From Muribaculaceae bacterium (GTDB lineage: Bacteria; Bacteroidota; Bacteroidia; Bacteroidales; Muribaculaceae): a stretch of 11,788 nt of DNA. This document shows, piece by piece, positions 1-7,067 of the stretch (position 1 is its first letter; every line of letters begins with the position of its first letter). A program made the position numbers and the translations under genes. The DNA is taken from positions 1 through 11,788 of the forward strand of contig JAHHQT010000057.1 of NCBI GenBank assembly GCA_020026215.1. Reading direction: 5' to 3'. The notes beneath the pieces are model-generated. The model did not search any database, had not been told where the DNA came from, and saw nothing but the letters and a program-made list of their open reading frames with translations.

Positions 1-569
1 TTATTGGTCTTGTTTTTTTCGAATTCTGTTTTATTGTCGGCAAAACCAGGGCTTCTTGTTTTTAATCCTGAATTGTTAATGTTTGATGGAAAATACTATA
101 TCCCAAATGATTTTAACGCCTTTTGTGAAACATTGGAAAAGGAAGCTGGATATAGACTGACCAAAAGGACGAAAGATTGGTGCGCTTTTTCCGGACCATA
201 CCATGGCTTGGATAAAGTCGAGTTCGGAGTCTCGAGAAAAGGGAACAATGAAATAAAAGGAGTTGGAGTCTTTCTATATTTTTCCTCTGTTGCCAGTTGG
301 AAGAAGGTAAAAGAAGCTCATGAGGCTGTTGTTGCTATGATCAAAGAACAAGTGAACACGAAGGATGTCGTTTCTCTAGTTATAGTGCAGATGACATCAC
401 TGATGAGATAAGGAGAAGGGAGGCTCTTGAAGCATTCGAAGCTGACTATCAAGTTAAGTTTAGGAAGCATAATTCTGAGGGTTTCTGTTATGGCGAGATT
501 TCCGTGATTTTAACTTGGTGTGAGGGTAGGTATTGTGTCGCAATCGTATATAATCCTAAATTTAGTTAG
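1..569 (+). pseudogene. Unrecognised gene, 5' end off the window, broken by an apparent one-base frameshift
   Basis: The reading frame is open from base 1 and stops at 409-411 (about 136 codons). From about 372 the frame one base back continues without a stop to TAG at 567-569 and reads like real protein (SSYSADDITDEIRRREALEA, then CYGEISVILTWCEG and RYCVAIVYNP). Adding one T to the run at 371-373 joins the two frames smoothly (KDVV then FSSYSADD), giving at least 189 residues. The first 15 residues are hydrophobic (LLVLFFSNSVLLSA), as at the end of a signal peptide, so the true start may lie upstream. An internal ATG at 79 is another option. I do not recognise the family and propose no function. 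It converges on xerD. The disruption could be a real deletion or a homopolymer sequencing error. Confidence 0.55.
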
Positions 570-617
570 AAATTTAAACACACTGTGAATATGAAAAATT
601 TCAAACTGATTGTTAAT

Positions 618-642
618 CCTTTTTTTGACGGTGTCAAAAAGG
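618..642. repeat. Imperfect inverted repeat between convergent genes
   Basis: CC, seven T and GAC are followed by the loop GGT and then GTC, five A and GG, which folds into a hairpin of about ten pairs. It sits between the end of the left-edge gene and the end of xerD, where a shared terminator is expected. However, the T run precedes the core and the A run follows it on the plus strand, and the same holds on the minus strand. No U tract therefore follows the stem in either direction, so it is not a classical intrinsic terminator. Confidence 0.35.
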
Positions 643-653
643 AATAAGAAATG

Positions 654-1562
654 CTATTTGCCGCTTCGCGGATGATGTTCTAAGATTTCTTGACGTAGGT
701 AACTACGGTCGATATGTACATAAATTTCAGTAGTTGTGATGCTTTCGTGTCCCAACATCTGCTGTATGGCTCGTAGGTTTGCCCCACCCTCAAGCAGGTG
801 GGTGGCAAAGGAATGTCGTAAGGTGTGCGGACTGATATTCTTCTTGATTCCACATTTCTCGCACAACCCTTTGATGATGTAAAATACCATGACGCGCGAC
901 ATTTGTCCGCCACGTCGGTTGAGGAATACGATGTCCTCGCTGCCTCGTTTTGGGGTAAGGTTGCCACGCTCGTCGAAATAGTCGTAGAGCAACGACATGG
1001 CATATTGCGAAATGGGAACCATGCGTTGTTTGTTTCCCTTTCCGTCCACAATGATATATTCTTCCTCAAAATAGAGATTCGACATTTTCAGTCCTGTCAG
1101 TTCCGAGACGCGCAGTCCGCAACTGTACATGGTTTCGATAATCGCCTTGTTGCGAATGCCTTCGTAGGTGGAGGTATCGACGGTTTCTTCCATCGCGTTG
1201 ATTTCTTCGATGGAAAGTATGTCGGGAAGTTTGCGCCCTATTTTAGGTTGTTCCAGCAGTTGGGTCGGGTTGTTCTCAATATAGCCTTCCAACTTTAGAA
1301 AATGGAAGAATGAACGGATGCCCGAAACGATTCTTGCCTGTGAACGCGGATGGATGCCAATGTCGTGAAGCGAGGCGAGAAATTCGTGCAAATTATCCTC
1401 GGATGTGTCTCTAAGCGTGATATTTGCGCCTTCCAGATAGTGAAGCAGCTTGTTCACATCGTCGGTGTAGCTGATGGATGTGTTTTTCGCCAGCCCTTTT
1501 TCGTAAATCAAGAAGGTCTGAAAATCTGAAATTATACGATTTATATCATCTATTTCACGCAT
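654..1562 (-). CDS. xerD: Tyrosine recombinase XerD
   Basis: This is a tyrosine site-specific recombinase of the XerC/XerD type, which in the family resolves chromosome dimers at dif. With the start at the ATG at 1562 it has 302 residues, the usual Xer length. The frame stays open upstream to 1649, but that extra segment (29 residues) is not Xer-like and runs back over the divergent promoter region. The N-terminal SAM-like DNA-binding domain covers about residues 8-95 and the catalytic domain about 110-295. The full catalytic set is visible: R151 (CGLRVSEL), K175 (DGKGNKQR), H246 and R249 (SPHTLRHSFATH), H272 (LGHESI) and the nucleophile Y281 (TEIYVH). It is divergent from aroQ. XerC versus XerD cannot be settled from sequence alone, but this single-gene location is typical of xerD in Bacteroidales. 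No Shine-Dalgarno sequence is visible. Confidence 0.9.
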   Translation of the reverse strand: MREIDDINRIISDFQTFLIYEKGLAKNTSISYTDDVNKLLHYLEGANITLRDTSEDNLHEFLASLHDIGIHPRSQARIVSGIRSFFHFLKLEGYIENNPTQLLEQPKIGRKLPDILSIEEINAMEETVDTSTYEGIRNKAIIETMYSCGLRVSELTGLKMSNLYFEEEYIIVDGKGNKQRMVPISQYAMSLLYDYFDERGNLTPKRGSEDIVFLNRRGGQMSRVMVFYIIKGLCEKCGIKKNISPHTLRHSFATHLLEGGANLRAIQQMLGHESITTTEIYVHIDRSYLRQEILEHHPRSGK

Positions 1563-1602
1563 TGATAGCGATATTACATCAAAATTTATTAATTTTGCAA
1601 GA

Positions 1603-1623
1603 TAAGTTTGCTGAACAAACTTA
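1603..1623. promoter_or_regulatory. Palindromic divergent promoter candidate between xerD and aroQ
   Basis: The arms TAAGTTTG (1603-1610) and CAAACTTA (1616-1623) form a perfect 8-bp inverted repeat around the spacer CTGAA. Each arm, read on its own strand, matches the Bacteroidetes -7 box TAnnTTTG. On the minus strand, 20 bases upstream of the box, lies GTTG, a 3-of-4 match to the -33 TTTG, which fits transcription of xerD. On the plus strand no good -33 element is seen at 19-21 bases. Predicted leaders are about 45-50 nt on both sides. The palindrome could equally be an operator. Confidence 0.45.
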
Positions 1624-1662
1624 CTGAAAAAGTAAAAATAACACAACAATCAGCCGTATAAT

Positions 1663-2079
1663 ATGAAAATTTTAATAATCAATGGCCCTAATTTGAATAT
1701 GTTGGGAATACGCGAGAAAAACATTTATGGCGAAAAATCTTTTGAAGATTATTTGACAGAATTGCAGGCCAAATTCCCGGCTATTGAGATTGATTACCGT
1801 CAAAGTAATCATGAGGGCGATATTATTGACTTTATTCAAGAGTCAAGAAAGGAATATGCCGGTGTTGTGTTGAATGCAGGAGCTTATACACACACTTCGA
1901 TTGCCATTGCAGATGCAATACGATCTATAAATATTCCGGTTATCGAAGTACACATTTCGAATGTTCATACGCGTGAAGATTATCGTAGAATTTCTATGAT
2001 TGCACCGGCTTGTAAAGGTGTAATTGCAGGTTTCGGCTTGGATAGCTACAGACTTGCAGTGGAAGCGTTGAATAATTAA
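1663..2079 (+). CDS. aroQ: 3-dehydroquinate dehydratase, type II
   Basis: It dehydrates 3-dehydroquinate to 3-dehydroshikimate in the cytoplasm, the third step of the shikimate pathway to aromatic amino acids. At 138 residues it is near the usual type II length of about 145. Family blocks in order are NGPNLNMLGIRE (7-18), IYG with the expected catalytic Y22, QSNHEGDIIDFIQ (47-59), VVLNAGAYTHTS (68-79) with N71, and EVHISNVHTREDYR (95-108) with catalytic H97 and R108. R17 is the conserved arginine of the lid loop. The protein is unrelated in fold to the type I AroD enzyme; type II members form dodecamers. It is the first gene of the plus-strand block, 70 bp before pyk. No Shine-Dalgarno sequence is seen before the ATG; the upstream region is AT-rich. 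Confidence 0.95.
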   Translation: MKILIINGPNLNMLGIREKNIYGEKSFEDYLTELQAKFPAIEIDYRQSNHEGDIIDFIQESRKEYAGVVLNAGAYTHTSIAIADAIRSINIPVIEVHISNVHTREDYRRISMIAPACKGVIAGFGLDSYRLAVEALNN

Positions 2080-2149
2080 AGCATTAAAAAATAATCCCTT
2101 TGTCTATTACTGTGAATTTAGATGTTTAATTTATTAGTCTATTTATCAA

Positions 2150-3628
2150 ATGATTAGAACGAAATTCACGAAAATTGTAGCCACTATCTCTGACCGCCGT
2201 TGTGACAAAGAGTTTGTACAAAAACTTTTTGACAATGGTATGAACGTTGTCAGAATGAATTCCGCACACATCCAAAAAGACGGTTTTGAAAGAATTATCA
2301 GTAACGTACGCGCCGTTTCTGACCAAATCGGTATTCTGATGGATACCAAAGGTCCGGAAATCCGTACTACTGCAAATATAGATGATGAAAATCTGGTATT
2401 CGCTACCGGAGACCAACTCAAGGTTTGTGGCAATCCTGACCAGTTGACAAGCAAGGAATGTATCTGCCTGTCATACGCGAATATTGCCAACGACGTCAAA
2501 GTGGGTATGCACCTGCTTATGGACGACGGTGAGTTGGATTTTTTGATTGAAGAAATTGACGGCGAAGGCTTTTTGCACTGTGTCGCACAGAATGACGGTG
2601 AGTTGGGCTCTCGCAAGAGCGTGAACATCCCGGGTGCAAGTGTGAAATTGCCATCGTTGACACAACGAGATATCACCAACATCGGTTATGCGATTGAAAT
2701 GGGCGTTGACTTCATTGCCCACTCATTCGTCAGAAACAAACAAGACATTATGGGTATTCAGGACATCTTGGATGCTCACAACAGTCCGATTAAAATCATT
2801 GCCAAAATCGAGAACCAGGAAGGTGTGGACAACATCGATGAAATTCTTGATGTGGCTTATGGTGTGATGATTGCCCGTGGTGACTTGGGTATTGAAGTGG
2901 CAGCCGAGAAAATTCCGATTATCCAACGCTCTTTGATTCAAAAGTGTGTCAGCCGTCACAAACCTGTTATCGTGGCGACTCAGATGCTTCACACCATGAT
3001 TACCAATCCTCGCCCAACCCGTGCTGAGGTTTCGGACATTGCAAATGCTGTGTTCCAACATACGGATGCGTTGATGTTGAGCGGCGAGACTGCTTATGGT
3101 AATTATCCTATCGAAGCCATTTCAACCATGACTCGCGTCATTGCTGAAACTGAAGAGGCGGTGGCAAAGGAAACTATGGCTCACTATACTTCATTTGCTC
3201 GTTCGGCAAGCAGTGTCACAGCATTCCTTACTCATGGAGCCGTACACTCTCAATACGAAGTGGGCTCAAAAGCAATTGTCACTGACAGTTACACAGGCAG
3301 AACAGCGCGTTATATTTCATCATTCCGTGGCATCAGCCCGACATTGGCATTGTGCTACTACAAACATGTAACCCGACTATTGTCTCTTTCATTTGGTGTC
3401 TATTCAGTTTATCAAAAGAAAGTCGCTTCATCCCGCGAATACTTGTATCACGGTTTGGAACACTTGATTGACTTGGGCTTGATTTCATCGGAAGATACTA
3501 TAGCATACGTAGGTGGCGGTTTCGGCGAAGGCAAGGGAACTACATTCCTTGAAATTAACAATGTGCAGGACGTATTGGAAAACTATGCCAACTACGACTT
3601 GCCAAACTTGGAAAAACCTGAGGTTTAA
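2150..3628 (+). CDS. pyk: Pyruvate kinase
   Basis: It transfers phosphate from phosphoenolpyruvate to ADP, the last step of glycolysis. At 492 residues it has the normal length. Domain A begins with TKIVATISD (7-15) and R35/N37 of the substrate loop, then MDTKGPEIRT (64-73). The B domain follows (about 71-168). The barrel resumes with the catalytic lysine and metal ligands: K219 and E221 in IIAKIENQEG, and D245 in ARGDLG. ATQML (276-280) and the LSGETAYG loop (310-317) follow, then the C domain. E70, the residue linked to potassium dependence in this family, is kept. The serine that usually follows in the RxNxSH loop is alanine here (A39). The 70-bp gap upstream has TTTG at 2099-2102 but no convincing -7 box. 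The O-methyltransferase gene begins 5 nt after the stop, suggesting co-transcription. Confidence 0.95.
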   Translation: MIRTKFTKIVATISDRRCDKEFVQKLFDNGMNVVRMNSAHIQKDGFERIISNVRAVSDQIGILMDTKGPEIRTTANIDDENLVFATGDQLKVCGNPDQLTSKECICLSYANIANDVKVGMHLLMDDGELDFLIEEIDGEGFLHCVAQNDGELGSRKSVNIPGASVKLPSLTQRDITNIGYAIEMGVDFIAHSFVRNKQDIMGIQDILDAHNSPIKIIAKIENQEGVDNIDEILDVAYGVMIARGDLGIEVAAEKIPIIQRSLIQKCVSRHKPVIVATQMLHTMITNPRPTRAEVSDIANAVFQHTDALMLSGETAYGNYPIEAISTMTRVIAETEEAVAKETMAHYTSFARSASSVTAFLTHGAVHSQYEVGSKAIVTDSYTGRTARYISSFRGISPTLALCYYKHVTRLLSLSFGVYSVYQKKVASSREYLYHGLEHLIDLGLISSEDTIAYVGGGFGEGKGTTFLEINNVQDVLENYANYDLPNLEKPEV

Positions 3629-3633
3629 AAGTT

Positions 3634-4266
3634 ATGACAGAAGAATTAGAAGACTATATATTGGCGCATATTGATGAAGAAGGCGAATTCTTGAAGAATT
3701 TGGACAGGGAAACCCATCTTTATCATTTGCGTCCCCGTATGTGTTCCGGTCATTTGCAGGGCCGATTGCTCAAAATGTTTGTGCGTATGATTCGCCCGCA
3801 ACGCATTTTGGAATTAGGCACGTTTACAGGCTACTCTGCAGTTTCACTGGCAGAGGGCTTGGCAGAGGGCGGAGAACTCCACACGATTGAAATTGACGAT
3901 GAGTTGGAAGACTTTATCCGCGAACATTTCGCAAAATCGCCTGTGGCTGAAAAGTTGCACTTGCACGTGGGGGATGCACGCGAATTGATTCCGCAGCTGA
4001 ACATGAAGTTCGACTTGGTGTTTATGGATGCCAACAAGCGTGAATATACCGAATACTATAACTTGGTGTTCGACTATGTTACTCCGGGAGGCTTCATCAT
4101 TGCCGACAATACGCTGTGGGACGGGAAAGTTGTGGACTATGGAAAGAAATTGGATGCACAGACAGAAGGAATCCTTAACTTTAACGACTTTGTTAAAAAT
4201 GACGACCGTGTGGAAAAGGTGATTTTGCCGATTCGTGACGGTCTGACATTGATTAGAAAAAAATAA
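3634..4266 (+). CDS. SAM-dependent O-methyltransferase, class I small family
   Basis: This is a 210-residue member of the O-methyltransferase family that includes catechol and caffeoyl-CoA methyltransferases and bacterial YrrM/TrmR. Motif I is ELGTFTGYSA (60-69), with acidic E86 (TIEID) expected to hold the SAM ribose. Metal and substrate residues appear as D132 (MDANK) and D158/N159 (ADNTLW). These are the usual divalent-cation ligands of the metal-dependent branch. B. subtilis TrmR modifies wobble 5-hydroxyuridine in tRNA, so a tRNA substrate is possible, and the location between pyk and the ribosome factor rbfA mildly favours an RNA role. That part is inference. The start ATG lies 5 nt after pyk and is probably translationally linked to it. 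Confidence 0.85.
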   Translation: MTEELEDYILAHIDEEGEFLKNLDRETHLYHLRPRMCSGHLQGRLLKMFVRMIRPQRILELGTFTGYSAVSLAEGLAEGGELHTIEIDDELEDFIREHFAKSPVAEKLHLHVGDARELIPQLNMKFDLVFMDANKREYTEYYNLVFDYVTPGGFIIADNTLWDGKVVDYGKKLDAQTEGILNFNDFVKNDDRVEKVILPIRDGLTLIRKK

Positions 4267-4348
4267 TAAGGACAGGCGAACTAAAGTTAAATTTCGTCGG
4301 TTGAAATATTAATGGTATATTAGCAGAATAAATTATCAACTTGATTAT

Positions 4349-4717
4349 ATGGAAAGTACAAGACAGGCAAAAATAGCACGTTTGTTGCAAAAGGAATTGA
4401 GCGAATTGTTCCGTCGCCAAACAGCCGCTTTGGGTGGTGTATTGGTGTCAGTCAGCGCAGTCAGGGTATCTCCTGACTTGAGCGTGGCAAAAGGATATTT
4501 GAGTATCTTCCCTTCGGACAAGGCTGATGAAATTTTGACAAACATCAACAATAGCGCCAAATCCATCCGTTTTGAATTGGCGAAAATCGTACGCTACCAA
4601 TTGCGTAAAATGCCGGAATTGTCATTCTTTATTGATGATTCCCTGGATTATATAGAACATATCGACAACTTGTTGAAACAGGACCCTTCGTTGCACAAAA
4701 ACGACGAACAGGAGTAG
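4349..4717 (+). CDS. rbfA: 30S ribosome-binding factor RbfA
   Basis: RbfA binds the immature 30S subunit near the 5' end of 16S rRNA helix 1 and helps late maturation and cold adaptation. The 122 residues make one KH-like domain. The opening helix STRQAKIARLLQKELSELF (2-20), the strand VLVSVSAVRVSPDLSVAKGY, the helix with the INNSAKSIRFELAK segment and the closing YQLRKMPELSFFIDDSLDY all match the family in order. The 82-bp gap after the methyltransferase gene leaves room for a promoter, though I find no good TAnnTTTG box there. The permease gene starts 25 nt after the stop. Confidence 0.93.
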   Translation: MESTRQAKIARLLQKELSELFRRQTAALGGVLVSVSAVRVSPDLSVAKGYLSIFPSDKADEILTNINNSAKSIRFELAKIVRYQLRKMPELSFFIDDSLDYIEHIDNLLKQDPSLHKNDEQE

Positions 4718-4742
4718 GCGGCAAGTCGTCAAACTGCAGACT

Positions 4743-5972
4743 ATGAATCGATTTTCATTCAAAGTAGCCGCACGGTATCTTTTTGCAAAGAAATCACACA
4801 CGGCTGTCAGTATCATTTCCGCTATTTCTGTATGTGCAGTGGCAGTTACGGCAATGGCGATGGTCTGCGTTTTGTCGGTATATAACGGATTCAGCGACTT
4901 TGTGAATGTCAAACTGTCGCAACTGGATCCACAAATTAAAATCACGGCTAAAATGGGTAAAACCATTGCCAATGGCGATAGCGTGATGCAAATAGTAAAG
5001 GGTGTTGAGGGCATTGAGGACGTTACTTCCACGATTGTCGACAACGCTCTTGCCATTTATGGGGAAAAGCAAATTCCCATTATGCTGAAAGGCGTAAGTG
5101 ACAACTATGATGAAATGACCGACATCAATTCGTTGGTGAAGGAAGACGGATGCTATATGCTCTCTGACGGCGAAAAGGACTTTGCCGTGTTGAGCGTGGG
5201 TACGGCAGTTGCCCTACAGGCGCATCCGGGATATTATGTGCCGTTGGACTTGTATTGTCCCAAACGGCGTGGAGCAGTCAATCCTGCCAATCCTGTTTCG
5301 GCATTCCGCCATACCGAAACGATGGTTTCGGGGGTGTTCGAATTGTAACAGCCTGAATATGACTTGAACTATGTATTTGTGTCAATGGATGTGGCAAAAC
5401 GTCTGTTTGACTATGATACAGAAGTTATGGCAGTTGAGGTGAAGCTGAAAAACGACGCTGATGAAAAATCTGTCATGAAAGCCATTGCTAAGCAATTGGG
5501 CGGGGACTATGTGGTGGAGAATCGTCTGATGCAGCACAGTGAGTCGTTGAAGATGATTAACATGGAGAAATGGATAACCTTCCTATTGCTCGGCTTTATA
5601 CTGATTATCGCATCGTTCAACATTATCAGTACACTGGCTATTTTGATTATCGAAAAGAAAGAGAATATCGGAACGTTGCGTTCGTTGGGCGCATCGCAAA
5701 AGGCGGTTTCCAAGATATTCGTTACCGAAGGATGGCTGATTTCGCTTTCCGGAGCAGTGGTAGGTATCGTCATCGGCTTGGTGTTGTGTCTGTTGCAACA
5801 GCAGTTCGGCTTTATAAAAATGAGTTCCAACTCCAGCAGTCTGATTATCACGTCCTATCCCGTTTCGGTAGAGTTCGTGGATATTATTGCCGTTTCGGGC
5901 ATTGTGGCGTTGGTGGGATTCATCACTTCGTTTGCTACAGCGGCTGCCATGCGACGATATTTCCATAAATGA
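4743..5972 (+). pseudogene. LolC/LolE-family ABC transporter permease split by an in-frame TAA stop
   Basis: A 409-codon frame matches the LolC/LolE-type permease layout but is cut by TAA at 5346-5348 after residue 201. Both halves lie in the same frame and nothing is missing: the text reads GVFEL, stop, QPEYDLNYVFVSMD. A CAA to TAA change (Gln) is the simplest cause. Transmembrane segment 1 is about residues 21-46 and is followed by the periplasmic domain. After the stop come segments at about 278-302, 331-352 and 378-402 and the family motif EKKENIGTLRSLGAS. The family moves lipoproteins or other envelope substrates with a separate ATPase; no ATPase gene is in this window. A 201-residue fragment would lack the FtsX domain. 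Restart could occur at TTG 5364 or ATG 5385. The gene may be a true pseudogene, a strain mutation or a sequencing error. Confidence 0.8.
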
Positions 5973-6000
5973 GAATTAATGAATAAAAAATACGATTGAA

Positions 6001-6975
6001 ATGTTGAAGAATATATTCACTTTACTGATAATATTTACAACCATGTCCAGTTGCTCGAATGCGGCGAAACGTCCTGTTTCTGCCGATAAGGAGGAGGGTA
6101 AAGCCTTCACTCCTGCGGTGGTGTTCAACGGTGACAGCGCTTACAAATATACTGATGCGCAATGTGCGTTCGGCCCTCGTGTGCCTAATACCGAAGCTCA
6201 CCGTAAATGCGGTGACTACTTGGTGTTGGAATTACAACGCCATCAGGCAAAAGTCTATGAACAGAAAACCACCATGCGTGCTTATGATGGCACGATGCTG
6301 GAGGTCAGAAATATTATTGGAGAATATTATCCTGAAAAGATGAACCGTATCCTTTTGTTGGCGCACTGGGATTGCCGTCCTTGGGCCGACAATGACAAGA
6401 ACGACACGAAAGCTCCTGTGATGGGTGCGAACGACGGCGCAAGCGGAGTCGGTGTGCTTTTGGAAATTGCCCGTGTGTTGTCGGAAAACGAACCGCAAGT
6501 GGGTGTCGATATTCTTTTCACTGATGCAGAGGACTGGGGTGATGCCGGAGCTGACGACCCTGAAAGCTGGGCATTGGGTACTCAATATTGGGTACAGAAT
6601 CCTCACCGCACAGGCTATACACGTCCTGCATTCGGCATTTTGCTGGATATGGTAGGTGACAGAAACGCTACTTTCTTTCGTGAATATTTTTCCGTGAACC
6701 ATTGTGGTGGTGTAGTGGACCGACTTTGGGAAACCGCTGCCAATTTGGGCTACTCCAAATACTTTGTCAACAAGCAGGGCGGTGCCATGACCGACGACCA
6801 TGTGTTTGTCATCAAAGGCGGTATTCCTTGCGTGGATGTCATTGACCAGCGTTTGGATTCCGAGACAGGATTCTGTCCGCAATGGCATACAGTGGATGAC
6901 ACTATGGAACACATTGATGCTGCGACCTTGAAAGCCGTTGGCCAGACCGTAGTTACAATGATTTTTGGCAAATAG
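6001..6975 (+). CDS. M28-family glutaminyl-peptide cyclotransferase-like lipoprotein
   Basis: It probably converts N-terminal glutamine of exported proteins to pyroglutamate, as animal-type (type I) glutaminyl cyclases do. A lipoprotein signal (about residues 1-18) ends in TMSSC with Cys18 as lipid site, so it should sit on a membrane facing the periplasm. Zinc-site residues by analogy with human QC are D145 (ANDGASG), D178 and H296 (WHTVDD). Catalytic candidates are E177 (DAED), D216 (LLDMVGD) and D266 (TDDH). The run WHTVDDTMEHID closely resembles the cyclase signature rather than a general aminopeptidase. Related lipid-anchored enzymes are known in Porphyromonas and relatives, where most signal-peptidase I products begin with glutamine. 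The 28-bp gap after the permease suggests one transcript. An M28 aminopeptidase role is the alternative. Confidence 0.87.
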   Translation: MLKNIFTLLIIFTTMSSCSNAAKRPVSADKEEGKAFTPAVVFNGDSAYKYTDAQCAFGPRVPNTEAHRKCGDYLVLELQRHQAKVYEQKTTMRAYDGTMLEVRNIIGEYYPEKMNRILLLAHWDCRPWADNDKNDTKAPVMGANDGASGVGVLLEIARVLSENEPQVGVDILFTDAEDWGDAGADDPESWALGTQYWVQNPHRTGYTRPAFGILLDMVGDRNATFFREYFSVNHCGGVVDRLWETAANLGYSKYFVNKQGGAMTDDHVFVIKGGIPCVDVIDQRLDSETGFCPQWHTVDDTMEHIDAATLKAVGQTVVTMIFGK

Positions 6976-7029
6976 TACGGAGGTTTCGTTAAAAAGAGTT
7001 TTAAACGATATTTTACCGCTTAAAATCAT

Positions 7030-7037
7030 TATCTTCG
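7030..7037 (+). promoter_or_regulatory. Predicted -7 promoter box upstream of rpoN
   Basis: TATCTTCG, followed by C, differs by one base from the common Bacteroidetes form TATCTTTG and ends 30 nt before the rpoN ATG. Upstream, TTTT occurs at 15 and again at 27 bases, but there is no TTTG at the ideal 19-21 spacing, so the -33 element is weak. The 92-bp gap from 6976 to 7067 is otherwise empty and AT-rich. Confidence 0.45.
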
Positions 7038-7067
7038 CACAAGATTAAAACAAGATAACTAACTTTC

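Noticed and set aside
825..1298. 157-codon plus-strand open frame
   Set aside because: It is antisense to xerD, whose catalytic residues are complete, and has no recognisable motif.
1563..1649. N-terminal extension of XerD by 29 residues
   Set aside because: The extra residues are not Xer-like, the segment overlaps the divergent promoter region, and starting at 1562 gives the standard 302 residues.
3345..3362. TGGC...TGC pattern resembling a sigma-54 -24/-12 site
   Set aside because: It lies inside pyk, the spacing and -12 GC do not fit the consensus, and no suitable gene start follows.
6232..7029. 265-codon minus-strand open frame
   Set aside because: It lies opposite the well-supported M28 gene, shows no recognisable domain, and is best explained as a shadow of that gene's codon pattern.
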